DNA of 34,444 nucleotides from a virus: IMG/VR virus record IMGVR_UViG_3300035181_002196, positions 1 through 34,444 of that record, one strand, 5' to 3'. Shown in pieces: positions 13,272 to 20,503 of the stretch. The translations under genes were made by a program, and so were the position numbers. Position 1 is the stretch's first letter. Each line of letters opens with the position of its first letter. The notes beneath the pieces were generated by a model. That model did no database searches. It had not been told where the DNA came from and saw nothing but the letters and a program-made list of their open reading frames with translations.

Positions 13272-14078
13272 ATGATTTTTGTATATAAAACTGTCAATAG
13301 AATTAATTCTAAATATTATATCGGTGTCCATGAAGGTTCAGAAACTGATGAATATCTTGGATCTGGAACTTATTTAAAAGCTGCGATTAAAAAATATGGT
13401 ATTGAAAATTTTACAAGAGAAATTTTACAAATTTGTGAAACTAAAAATGAAGCATATAACATAGAAAGAAGTCTTGTTACACCTGAACTAATAGATTCTG
13501 GTGTGTGTTATAACTTAAACGTTGATGGGTATGGAGGATGGTATCATATAGATTCTTCAGGTGACAATAATCAAATGAAAAAACGAAAAGTTTCTGCAAA
13601 AGTTTGGAAGTCTAGAAAAGATAATCCATTAGCAGTTTTAAAACAAACAGAAACAGCAAAAGAAAATATCAAAAAAGCTCATAAAGCAAATATTGGTTCT
13701 GTTAGATCGGAAGAAACAAGAAAAAAAATTTCATTGTCCAATAAAGGACAAACAAGATCAATAGAATCTAAACAACGAATGTCAGATTCAGCGAAGAAAA
13801 AACCAAAAGCATCAGAAGAAACAAAAAAGAAAAGATCAGAAAATGCAAAGAAGCAAAATAGAGATATGTCTCTTCTAGCAAAAGGCATAAAACGTTCTGA
13901 AGAATTTAAGAAAATCATAAGTGATCGCATGAAACAACAACATGCTAATCAACTAGAAAAATATACTTGTATGTACTGTGGTTTAGAATCTAAGTTAAAA
14001 GCAAATATCACTAGGTGGCATAATGAAAACTGTAGACATAAAGAATCTAACAAAGTCTCAAGCTCTAGCATTAGTTGA
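13272..14078 (+). CDS. GIY-YIG homing endonuclease, Seg-like, between the polymerase halves
   Basis: 268 aa from ATG 13272. ATG 13269 and 13245 are in frame, but AAGGA at 13260-13264 favours 13272 or 13269. The first 90 residues form a GIY-YIG nuclease domain: F-V-Y-K-T-V-N-R-I-N-S-K-Y-Y-I-G-V, Y-L-G-S-G-T-Y, A-I-K-K-Y-G-I-E-N-F, and a catalytic-type Glu in N-I-E-R-S-L. Next come repeats of S-E-E-T-R-K-K-I-S type (NUMOD3-like DNA-binding segments), then a C-terminal zinc-finger-like C-M-Y-C...H-N-E-N-C. The gene is markedly richer in AAA codons than its neighbours, a sign of transfer. Its last 56 bases overlap the start of 43B. The gap between polymerase halves leaves little room for a group I intron, so it looks free-standing. 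Confidence 0.93.
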   Translation: MIFVYKTVNRINSKYYIGVHEGSETDEYLGSGTYLKAAIKKYGIENFTREILQICETKNEAYNIERSLVTPELIDSGVCYNLNVDGYGGWYHIDSSGDNNQMKKRKVSAKVWKSRKDNPLAVLKQTETAKENIKKAHKANIGSVRSEETRKKISLSNKGQTRSIESKQRMSDSAKKKPKASEETKKKRSENAKKQNRDMSLLAKGIKRSEEFKKIISDRMKQQHANQLEKYTCMYCGLESKLKANITRWHNENCRHKESNKVSSSSIS

Positions 14079-15294
14079 AACTGGAGAGTTAGTTCTACAT
14101 AAAAATAAACTATATACAATAGAAGATTTTAATGAAGCTATAGAGCTTCAAGAAAAATCAGATTATAATGATATGCTTCAGGGTGTTCGAAAAGTATTGT
14201 TAAATTCTACTTACGGAGCATCTTTGAATGAATTCTGCCGCTTTCATGATCCTCGTTTAGGAGCTTCAACTACAGGTTCAGGCCGACAGATTACGACTCA
14301 CATGATCAATACAGTATCAAGATGTTTAATGGGTGATAACGCTCCTAAGGTCATAAAAACTATCGGATTTGATAAGAAGACAGGTGAATCTATCAATGAT
14401 TATAGTGTAGCAGTACCATCTGGAATTGGACCAATTTATTCTGACACAGACTCCTGTTATTTTGTTATGAAAAATTTAGTAGGTGATTCTATTGAAGACG
14501 CGATTGCTTGTGCAGACGCAGTAGTATCACAGATAAATGATTCATTCCCTGAATTCATGAGAACTGCATTCTTATGTCAACCAGGATTTGATAATCTGAT
14601 CAAAGCAAATCGTGAAGTTGTAGCTACCGCTGGGATATTTAGAGCCAAGAAAAAATATATCTTGCACGTTGCTGACATGGAAGGAAAGAGATTAGATCCA
14701 GCTGATCCTAAGTCACTTAAGTCTCAGGGAAGTGACATTAAGCTCTCATCAACACCTGAAACGATCAGAACACTCCTAAAAGACGTTACCATGATGATCT
14801 TGAACGGAAGTGAACGTCAACTGATTGATGATTATATTATCAATTTTAGAAAAAATCTACATGACAATCATAACATCAATCCTCTTGACTACGCAACAAT
14901 CACGTCAATCAATAACATTGATGAGTATTTCATAAAATGGAAAACGATTGAAAAACCAGGGTTAGGTAAAGCTAATCTACCCGCGAACGCAAGATCTTCA
15001 ATTAACCATAACTTGTGTGTAGAAATGTTTGGAGATAGTGATACTCGCCAAATCATATCAGGAAATAAGATCAAGATCGTTTGGCTAAAACCAAATGATC
15101 ACGGTTTCTTAAACATGGCCTTCAACTCTGACACTCTTAATCTTCCAAAATGGTTTACTGACAACTTTTCAATTGACGTAAAGTTAACTGAAAAGAAATT
15201 AGTTGACAAGAAACTTGAAAACATTTTTGAGCCGATCGGTTGGTCTGTTCCAACAGTACAAACACAGCTTGTTGCTAAGCTATTAGACTTCTAA
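14023..15294 (+). CDS. 43B: DNA polymerase gp43, C-terminal half (43B: palm motifs B and C, thumb)
   Basis: 423 aa. The start ATG 14023 is inside the end of the homing endonuclease gene, four bases after AGGTGG. The first 50 residues complete the fingers, then motif B appears as R-K-V-L-L-N-S-T-Y-G-A-S at about 56-67, and motif C as I-Y-S-D-T-D-S-C-Y-F at 138-147 with D141 and D143 catalytic. The thumb follows. The last residues are V-A-K-L-L-D-F. A short C-terminal hydrophobic D-F peptide is how T4/RB69 gp43 binds the sliding clamp. All catalytic residues missing from 43A are here, so the split gene is presumably active in trans. Confidence 0.95.
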   Translation: MKTVDIKNLTKSQALALVETGELVLHKNKLYTIEDFNEAIELQEKSDYNDMLQGVRKVLLNSTYGASLNEFCRFHDPRLGASTTGSGRQITTHMINTVSRCLMGDNAPKVIKTIGFDKKTGESINDYSVAVPSGIGPIYSDTDSCYFVMKNLVGDSIEDAIACADAVVSQINDSFPEFMRTAFLCQPGFDNLIKANREVVATAGIFRAKKKYILHVADMEGKRLDPADPKSLKSQGSDIKLSSTPETIRTLLKDVTMMILNGSERQLIDDYIINFRKNLHDNHNINPLDYATITSINNIDEYFIKWKTIEKPGLGKANLPANARSSINHNLCVEMFGDSDTRQIISGNKIKIVWLKPNDHGFLNMAFNSDTLNLPKWFTDNFSIDVKLTEKKLVDKKLENIFEPIGWSVPTVQTQLVAKLLDF

Positions 15295-15328
15295 ATTACA
15301 TAATAACCCATCTTTACTGGAGTTTTAA

Positions 15329-15586
15329 ATGGAAACACAATTAGATGTTGAAGATAATCTATCTGAAAACGCAAGATCTTCAATCAACTACTATACCTTA
15401 TGTGACTCTAACCTGATCAGTAACACCAAAACATTCAAAATCACCATGAACCTCAGGATAGTTAAAACTAAGCAGTGGTCTGACGTATGTGATACTTTAA
15501 CTTATGATCGTTTTCAACAAGCGTGGATTTGTATTGAGACAGGAGAAGTAGAGTGGAGAGATATTGAAGTAGTACAAGAATCCTAG
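15329..15586 (+). CDS. Small protein of unknown function with a 43B-like segment, 85 aa
   Basis: ATG after ACTGGAGTTTTAA. Residues about 10-19 read N-L-S-E-N-A-R-S-S-I-N. They almost repeat N-L-P-A-N-A-R-S-S-I-N of 43B, and the DNA shares a 17-base exact match (14986-15002 and 15368-15384). The rest is an unrelated beta-rich stretch, R-I-V-K-T-K-Q-W-S-D-V, ending in E-V-E-W-R-D-I-E-V-V. I recognise no family. The N-terminal part may have come from a local duplication of the polymerase gene. Confidence 0.55.
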   Translation: METQLDVEDNLSENARSSINYYTLCDSNLISNTKTFKITMNLRIVKTKQWSDVCDTLTYDRFQQAWICIETGEVEWRDIEVVQES

Positions 15587-15599
15587 ATTTACCCGATAA

Positions 15600-15629
15600 A
15601 TGACATCTTTTTAAAAGATGTGTTACAAT
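15600..15629 (+). promoter_or_regulatory. Clamp-gene promoter with an inverted repeat in its spacer
   Basis: ATGACA (15600-15605), an 18-base spacer and TACAAT (15624-15629) with TG at -14 form an extended -10 promoter. ACATCTTT and AAAGATGT (15603-15610, 15614-15621) form a dyad that fills the spacer. Confidence 0.6.
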
Positions 15630-15665
15630 TTAACAGTCAATTTTTATAACATACGGAGATATATT

Positions 15666-16391
15666 TTGAAACTTACTACCGATTCAATCACAAAATTAGA
15701 TTCACTCGTTCAAACAGCTCTCACTGCTGGTATTAAAAAATTGGTAATTGAGAGCGGAAAGATTCGCGGAATTGATGAAAAACAATCAGTTGCTATTATC
15801 ACTACAGACAATGTTCCTGACTTTGAAGGGAAGCAAGTAGGGATCAATCGTCTAGAACAACTTGCTGCTCGTATCTCACTGGTAAAAAATCAAGGTGATC
15901 TTTCAATTGAAGCCACTGAAGCTCCTAATGGCTCTGATATCTCTATCCTTGATCTAAGCTGCGGAAAAACAAAAGCTCAATTTCGCTGTGCTTCAATAGA
16001 AGCTATAAAGGGTGTACCCAAGAACGTTGCTGACACCCTAGTCTGGGAGATCAAGATCGGGACAAAAACTCTTCCGATCATCTCGCAAGCAGTGAACGCC
16101 ATGGGTTCTGAAACTGTGACCGTTGCTTCTAAGGATGGGGTTACTGTTTCAATTGAATGTATTGACAGAAACAAAGACGTGTTTACTACCGATCTAGATG
16201 ATGCTCCAGTCTGGATCGGTCAAGGTGCTCAAGGGACATCATTCTGTCAGAAATATCCAGCAAAAACATTTGTGTCTTTGATCAAAGAAGCTCTAAAAAC
16301 AAGTGATCCTGTAACTCTCCTATTAGGTGAAGGTGGAATCTTCTCCTTCAAAGTAAATGGTTTCACTTTCTTCATGTTACCTGTAGCTTAA
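15666..16391 (+). CDS. 45: Sliding clamp gp45
   Basis: An open frame begins at ATG 15618, but that codon lies within the promoter. TTG 15666, eight bases after CGGAG, gives a proper clamp N terminus (M-K-L-T-T-D-S-I-T-K-L) and 241 aa, against 228 in T4. The T4 clamp pattern is visible: the opening amphipathic helix, I-I-T-T-D-N-V-P-D-F near the first strand set, an internal repeat of two similar beta-rich domains, and the final F-K-V-N-G-F-T-F-F-M-L-P. The trimeric ring tethers the polymerase, and in T4 it also activates late promoters, several of which are present here. The assignment rests on gene order and pattern, as clamp sequences diverge strongly. Confidence 0.8.
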   Translation: MKLTTDSITKLDSLVQTALTAGIKKLVIESGKIRGIDEKQSVAIITTDNVPDFEGKQVGINRLEQLAARISLVKNQGDLSIEATEAPNGSDISILDLSCGKTKAQFRCASIEAIKGVPKNVADTLVWEIKIGTKTLPIISQAVNAMGSETVTVASKDGVTVSIECIDRNKDVFTTDLDDAPVWIGQGAQGTSFCQKYPAKTFVSLIKEALKTSDPVTLLLGEGGIFSFKVNGFTFFMLPVA

Positions 16392-16394
16392 ATT

Positions 16395-16934
16395 ATGTCA
16401 CTCTTTATTTCAATTTGGAACAAATATCTAGGTGGACGTAAGAAACCCTGGATTGATCTACAATATGTTGACGGTAAACTTGTCGGTAAAGATTTCAACA
16501 AAGCCTTCATTGAATCAGTAAAAAAGAAGCATGAAGACCTTACCGTTGAAATGAATGACCAGCAAGTTGTTGAACTGTTCTTGGGTAGAGAAAACTTAGA
16601 TATAGAAGAACCTCGACTAGAGGTTCTTCACTCTGGTATCACCGAAGACGGTCGTGTGAAGATGACTCTTGACTGGAACACAGCTTTTATTCGTCATTTA
16701 GCTGATAACGGAATCATGGCTGAAACAGAAGAAGAAGCGATTCAGCAATACATGTCTCTCTTGACTCACAACATCGCTGAAGATATGCATGAAGGTATCT
16801 CAAAAAATCATCTAGATGAAGCGTTCAAAGATCTTGAAGCTGAAACTCTTCGTGAACTTGAAGAAGCTGCGAGACAAGCCGAAGAGAACGTAAGAACTTC
16901 AAGAAAACTAAAACGTAGAAGAGTTGTGAATTGA
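16395..16934 (+). CDS. Replication-region protein of unknown function, 179 aa
   Basis: Starts three bases after the clamp stop, and its own stop overlaps the RNase H start by one base (TGATG), so the three genes are co-translated. The N-terminal part has W-I-D-L-Q-Y-V-D-G-K-L and a helical middle. The last 50 residues are a charged coiled coil (L-E-A-E-T-L-R-E-L-E-E-A-A-R-Q) ending in a basic R-K-L-K-R-R-R-V-V-N that could bind nucleic acid. I recognise no T4 counterpart. Its position suggests a replication accessory role. Confidence 0.6.
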   Translation: MSLFISIWNKYLGGRKKPWIDLQYVDGKLVGKDFNKAFIESVKKKHEDLTVEMNDQQVVELFLGRENLDIEEPRLEVLHSGITEDGRVKMTLDWNTAFIRHLADNGIMAETEEEAIQQYMSLLTHNIAEDMHEGISKNHLDEAFKDLEAETLRELEEAARQAEENVRTSRKLKRRRVVN

Positions 16935-17995
16935 TGAAAAAGCTTCCGTCAAAAACAATAATTGTTGACATTTCACATCTTTTATTCAGAATAGCATCAG
17001 TTCAAAAGATTAATCCTTACATGAAAGATGCGTCTACTGAAGATCTTGTAAACATTTGTTTCCATATCTCTTTACTATCTATCTATAAGTGGTACAATAA
17101 ATTTCACCCTGACTTTGTTGTATTTGCGTTTGAAGGAGGAAATAACTGGAGAAAGTCATTTACTGCTAAAGCTGGATCAAGAAAGCAGTACAAGGGAGAT
17201 CGAGTAGTTGACCCTGAAATGAAACATTATTATCAATTGTTAAATTCATTTCAACAAACGATGAAAGCTCACACTTCAATTTGTTGTTTAAGCATTCCTA
17301 CCATGGAAGCTGATGATGCAATTGCAGGTTTTTGTCAGTTATACGCACGCGAAGATCATCAGATCTTCATTATCTCAGGTGATAAGGATTTTACTGGACT
17401 GTTAAAGCTGCCCGGGGTAAAGTTAGTAAACCCAGATAATGGAAAATTTAGAAATCAACCAGGTGACAAGGGATATGAACCTGACATTGATTTTTGGACA
17501 TTCTTGAAGTGTGTAAGAGGAGACATGGGTGACCATGTACCTTCTGCTTTCCCTCGTGTTAGAGAAACTAAGATCAGAAAAGCTTATGACAATGAGTATG
17601 ATCGTATAAATTTCATGAATGAAACATGGGTTGAAGTGGTGTTTGAAGAAATAGACGGTCAAGAGGTAAAGAAAGAAGTAACTCACCGAGTGGGTGATCT
17701 ATTTGAAGAAAATCGAATCTTGCTTGATCTATTTCAGCAACCAAAAGAACAGCGAGATATATTGCTTGAAGGTATTAAACAACAAGTTGAAGATATCGGA
17801 AATTATTCTCACTTTCACTTCTTGCGGTTCCTAAATGAGTTTGATCTCCAACGACTGAAGGAAGATGCAATGAAATTTGTTGATTTATTTGCAAATAATC
17901 AACGATTTCTGAAAAGTGAAAAAGAAGTCAAAAAACAACAAGCTCAAGAATCATCTGCTGAAGTAAAACAGAAATCTTCTCTGCTAAACTTCTAA
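16934..17995 (+). CDS. rnh: T4-type RNase H, 5'-3' nuclease of the FEN family
   Basis: 353 aa from ATG 16934. A TTG at 16931 is an alternative. The FEN signatures are in order: I-I-V-D-I-S-H-L-L-F-R at 9-19 with the first metal-binding Asp, F-A-F-E-G-G near 68, P-T-M-E-A-D-D-A-I-A-G-F about 120-131, I-I-S-G-D-K-D-F-T-G-L-L about 144-155, and R-G-D-M-G-D-H-V-P where the helix-three-turn-helix begins. T4 RNase H (305 aa) removes RNA primers and flaps from lagging-strand fragments. This one has a longer C-terminal extension that is glutamine- and lysine-rich and ends K-S-S-L-L-N-F, a possible clamp-binding peptide like the L-L-D-F end of 43B. Confidence 0.92.
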   Translation: MKKLPSKTIIVDISHLLFRIASVQKINPYMKDASTEDLVNICFHISLLSIYKWYNKFHPDFVVFAFEGGNNWRKSFTAKAGSRKQYKGDRVVDPEMKHYYQLLNSFQQTMKAHTSICCLSIPTMEADDAIAGFCQLYAREDHQIFIISGDKDFTGLLKLPGVKLVNPDNGKFRNQPGDKGYEPDIDFWTFLKCVRGDMGDHVPSAFPRVRETKIRKAYDNEYDRINFMNETWVEVVFEEIDGQEVKKEVTHRVGDLFEENRILLDLFQQPKEQRDILLEGIKQQVEDIGNYSHFHFLRFLNEFDLQRLKEDAMKFVDLFANNQRFLKSEKEVKKQQAQESSAEVKQKSSLLNF

Positions 17996-18000
17996 GATCT

Positions 18001-18008
18001 TATTTATA
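18001..18008 (-). promoter_or_regulatory. Late-promoter-like box on the minus strand
   Basis: TATTTATA is an exact TATAAATA on the minus strand, aimed back into RNase H. No minus-strand gene lies there. It could give antisense late RNA or be chance. Confidence 0.3.
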
Positions 18009-18049
18009 CTTTTCTTTAAAAGTTTCATCAAACTCTTTTGCACCGTAGA

Positions 18050-18057
18050 TATAAATA
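18050..18057 (+). promoter_or_regulatory. T4-type late promoter
   Basis: TATAAATA followed by AAT, 57 bases before ATG 18114. Confidence 0.75.
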
Positions 18058-18113
18058 AATCTAACGAATGAAAGATTTCGTCTAGACTAACACAAATAGA
18101 TAGGAGTATTACC

Positions 18114-18572
18114 ATGGCAGCCCCAAAGACTAAAACAAGATCAATTGATGAGCGTTTGATGAAGACGACTCTTAATCACATTTTCAACTTTGACATTTCT
18201 GGTGACGGTAGAATGCGTGAAGTTGCTGTAGTTAAAGCTGATAGAAATCCAGACAAGTCAATTCGTTCAATCTATTACATTGACGTTGCATTGCTTGACA
18301 ACGTTGATAAAGGTCGTTTGAAGACAATCGTTACTAGCCGTCACTCTGACAAATATGAACTATGGGACCTGCTTGCACAAAGCACTCTCAGTAATGGGAA
18401 AAATGCATTAGATTATTTCCATCAGTTAGTTCGTTCTGAACAAGGTGTAGGAACTGTAAATACATCTTTAGGTGGTGGATTAGCTGGAGTTAAGAGTGAA
18501 GGTGCTCAGATCATCGGATCTGAATTCTCTGATCCTACCTCAGCTGCGCTTGAGACTCAAGCAGCTTCTTAA
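18114..18572 (+). CDS. Late protein of unknown function, 152 aa
   Basis: ATG after ATAGGAGTATTACC, a strong site, and behind an exact late promoter, so likely made in quantity late. The N terminus is basic (A-A-P-K-T-K-T-R-S-I-D-E-R). The middle is beta-rich with I-S-G-D-G-R-M-R-E-V-A-V-V, and the last 40 residues are flexible Gly/Ser/Ala (L-G-G-G-L-A-G-V-K-S-E-G). The pattern suggests an abundant virion protein such as a head or neck decoration component. No named family fits. A terminator follows, making it a one-gene transcript between replication genes. Confidence 0.6.
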   Translation: MAAPKTKTRSIDERLMKTTLNHIFNFDISGDGRMREVAVVKADRNPDKSIRSIYYIDVALLDNVDKGRLKTIVTSRHSDKYELWDLLAQSTLSNGKNALDYFHQLVRSEQGVGTVNTSLGGGLAGVKSEGAQIIGSEFSDPTSAALETQAAS

Positions 18573-18590
18573 TAAAACGTCACATCAAAT

Positions 18591-18630
18591 AAACGACAAG
18601 GTGTATGTGCACCTTGTTGTTTATATTTTT
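18591..18630 (+). terminator. Rho-independent terminator
   Basis: AAACGACAAGGTG (18591-18603) pairs with CACCTTGTTGTTT (18610-18622), with one G-T pair, and is followed by ATATTTTTTT. Confidence 0.88.
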
Positions 18631-18641
18631 TAATAATCCAT

Positions 18642-18680
18642 TTTACACTCACATTACAAGATGATATAATATCTTGTAAT
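18642..18680 (+). promoter_or_regulatory. Promoter with operator-like dyad around the -10 box
   Basis: TTTACA (18642-18647), 17 bases and TGATATAAT (18662-18670) form a strong extended promoter. ATTACAAGAT (18653-18662) and ATCTTGTAAT (18671-18680) are perfect inverted repeats on both sides of the -10 box, as expected for a repressor site. Confidence 0.7.
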
Positions 18681-18712
18681 GCAGACTTTATTTTATAAAA
18701 GGAGAATCATAA

Positions 18713-18799
18713 AAGAAAATACTGATCGCATTAGATTGTGATCTCAAAAGCCTAGTAAACATACTTCCGTGTTTACGTAACTTAAGGGAATCAACATGA
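18713..18799 (+). other. Leader reading frame without an AUG
   Basis: AAAAGGAG at 18697-18704 is an excellent Shine-Dalgarno, but no start codon follows it. An open frame runs on from AAG 18713 (K-K-I-L-I-A-L-D-C-D-L-K-S-L) and stops at TGA 18797-18799, overlapping the next ATG as ATGA. It may be a small gene whose start was lost, or a leader. A 7-bp hairpin (18755-18761, 18770-18776) lies inside it. Confidence 0.35.
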
Positions 18800-19503
18800 A
18801 ACTGATCAATACACTTTATATTGCTCTAACCATCGCAGTAAGTACAGTAGCTTGGGTTTACACTAAACCTCTAATCACTCAAAATGGAACATCTGTAATT
18901 TACGCCATGTCAATTGATGGTAAAAACGGAGGAAAACCACTCACCGTTAAACTTTCTAATGACATCTCAAATCGTCAACATGAACTTCTAAGTTTTGCAT
19001 ATGAAGTTGCTAAAGCTGACGGAATAAAAAATCCACAATACCTTCAAGGTATCTTGATGCAAGAATCAAAAGCTTGCGGAATGAAGAACTTTCGTGTCGC
19101 AGGTCTGTCAAATAAAGAAGGTGATCGATATTTTGGTTGCGGACAGATCAAGCTAGCAGCTGCTAAAGCAGTAATGAATCGTTACTCAGATATGTGGAAA
19201 TATCTTGAATCAAAGACTGTTGAAGAGCTCCAAGCAAGATTGATCCTAGATGATAAATTTAACATTCGGGTAGCAAGCAAGTACGTTCTCATGATGGGAA
19301 TTAATGAAAATCCAACAAGAGCGATTACTGCATACAACGTAGGTCCAGGTGCTGTAGTTAACGTAAATTCAAATACTCATGGATACACGCTAAAAGTTAA
19401 ACAGTTCTCCAAACAAGTGAAAAATGTACCGACCGTTAATAATGAATTACAATTATCAAGTAATTCTAATATGACAAGGTTGGCTCTGATTGATCGATAC
19501 TAA
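18796..19503 (+). CDS. Lytic transglycosylase with N-terminal export/anchor signal, endolysin candidate
   Basis: 235 aa, with AAGGGAATCAAC upstream. Residues 6-22 (T-L-Y-I-A-L-T-I-A-V-S-T-V-A-W-V-Y) form a weakly hydrophobic, Ala/Ser/Thr-rich segment, either an uncleaved anchor or a signal-arrest-release type signal. The SLT domain follows: catalytic E90 in Q-G-I-L-M-Q-E-S, Y-F-G-C-G-Q-I-K at 112-119, and A-I-T-A-Y-N-V-G-P-G-A-V at 176-187. The enzyme cuts the MurNAc-GlcNAc bond of peptidoglycan. It may be the endolysin or a wall-remodelling enzyme. It is the first gene of the primase-helicase operon, an odd place for a lysis gene, and its end overlaps the primase gene by 14 bases. Confidence 0.85.
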   Translation: MKLINTLYIALTIAVSTVAWVYTKPLITQNGTSVIYAMSIDGKNGGKPLTVKLSNDISNRQHELLSFAYEVAKADGIKNPQYLQGILMQESKACGMKNFRVAGLSNKEGDRYFGCGQIKLAAAKAVMNRYSDMWKYLESKTVEELQARLILDDKFNIRVASKYVLMMGINENPTRAITAYNVGPGAVVNVNSNTHGYTLKVKQFSKQVKNVPTVNNELQLSSNSNMTRLALIDRY

Positions 19504-20503
19504 AGACGACATTGAATCTCTAATACGACGTTACATACCCTTAGGAAAAAGATCTCCTAAAGGGTATGAAGTTGTAAAGTGTGCACTTTGTAATGATTAC
19601 AAAGAACGTGGTGGTTTCAAGTTTGAAAATGATAGTGTACATTACTCTTGCTTTAACTGTAGCACTAGTACTGGTTACAACCCAGAAGAAAATCGACACT
19701 CGATCAAAAAGAAATTCAAAGAAGTTTTATTAGCTTTCGGAATACCTGAAAGTGAAATTGAAACTTGTATTAGCTTTAATTTTTTCAAGAGCTCAACTTC
19801 TAAACCTGAAGTGACTGAAAAAAAGTCAAACTTAGAGTTCCCATCAAAAGAGATTCCACTTCCACATAATTCAGTTTTAGTCAGGTCTTTTTCATCACCC
19901 TGGTGTGATGTAGCTGATCACTATCTAAAACGAAGAAGTCTTTCTTGTAAGGATTTTGATTTTTACGTGACAAACGAGACATCTTACGCTGGACGATTGT
20001 TGATCCCTTATTTCTTTAGAGGAAAGATTGTCTTCTGGCAAGGTAGATCTTTAGATGACAGCTTGATCTCACCTAGATACAAAAATCCATCAGCTAACAA
20101 AGAAAATATCTTTTTTAACATGGATGAGATCTATCGTCATACTACAGAACCCTTATTTGTGGTCGAAGGACCTCTTGACGCTGTGTCAATTGGTAAAAAC
20201 GCAATAGCTCTAACGGGTAGCACTCTCAGTGAATTTAGACTACATGAACTAAAAAAAGTTGCAACAAAGCGAAAAGTAATATTTGTAATTGATAAGAACT
20301 TAAACGGATACAAGCTAGGACAAAAACTTCTCAAAGAAGAAGTAGAAAATTGGTTTATCACCATGTTTCCTGACAATATTGATGATTCAAATGATGCACT
20401 CCAACAATTAGGAAGAATCTGGACAGTAGCTCACTTGACTTCAACAGCAGTCAACAAGTTCCAAGGGAAACTAGCGCTAGAGCTTAACTGCTCTAAAACA
20501 TAA
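19490..20503 (+). CDS. 61: DNA primase gp61
   Basis: 337 aa (T4: 342). It begins with TTG 19490 inside the end of the transglycosylase gene, with AAGG ten bases before. The N-terminal zinc ribbon has C31, C34, C54 and C57 (C-A-L-C and C-F-N-C). The TOPRIM domain has F-V-V-E-G-P-L-D-A-V with the catalytic Glu, and later F-V-I-D-K-N. Such primases make short RNA primers for lagging-strand synthesis and work in a complex with the helicase, here encoded directly downstream. The D-x-N in place of the usual D-x-D of TOPRIM is worth noting. Confidence 0.93.
   Translation: MIDTKDDIESLIRRYIPLGKRSPKGYEVVKCALCNDYKERGGFKFENDSVHYSCFNCSTSTGYNPEENRHSIKKKFKEVLLAFGIPESEIETCISFNFFKSSTSKPEVTEKKSNLEFPSKEIPLPHNSVLVRSFSSPWCDVADHYLKRRSLSCKDFDFYVTNETSYAGRLLIPYFFRGKIVFWQGRSLDDSLISPRYKNPSANKENIFFNMDEIYRHTTEPLFVVEGPLDAVSIGKNAIALTGSTLSEFRLHELKKVATKRKVIFVIDKNLNGYKLGQKLLKEEVENWFITMFPDNIDDSNDALQQLGRIWTVAHLTSTAVNKFQGKLALELNCSKT

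Noticed and set aside
13241-14022. Group I intron in the polymerase gene
   Set aside because: Almost all of the interval is the endonuclease coding region. 43A has its own stop just before it and 43B has its own ribosome-binding site, so no room remains for a full intron core. An RNA test is still needed.
13180-14060. Split intein joining 43A and 43B
   Set aside because: The end of 43A and the start of 43B lack intein blocks, a Cys/Ser at the N splice site and a terminal His-Asn.
15618-15665. Upstream start for the sliding clamp
   Set aside because: The ATG at 15618 lies in the extended -10 promoter, so it would not be in the mRNA. TTG 15666 has a proper ribosome-binding site and a clamp-like N terminus.
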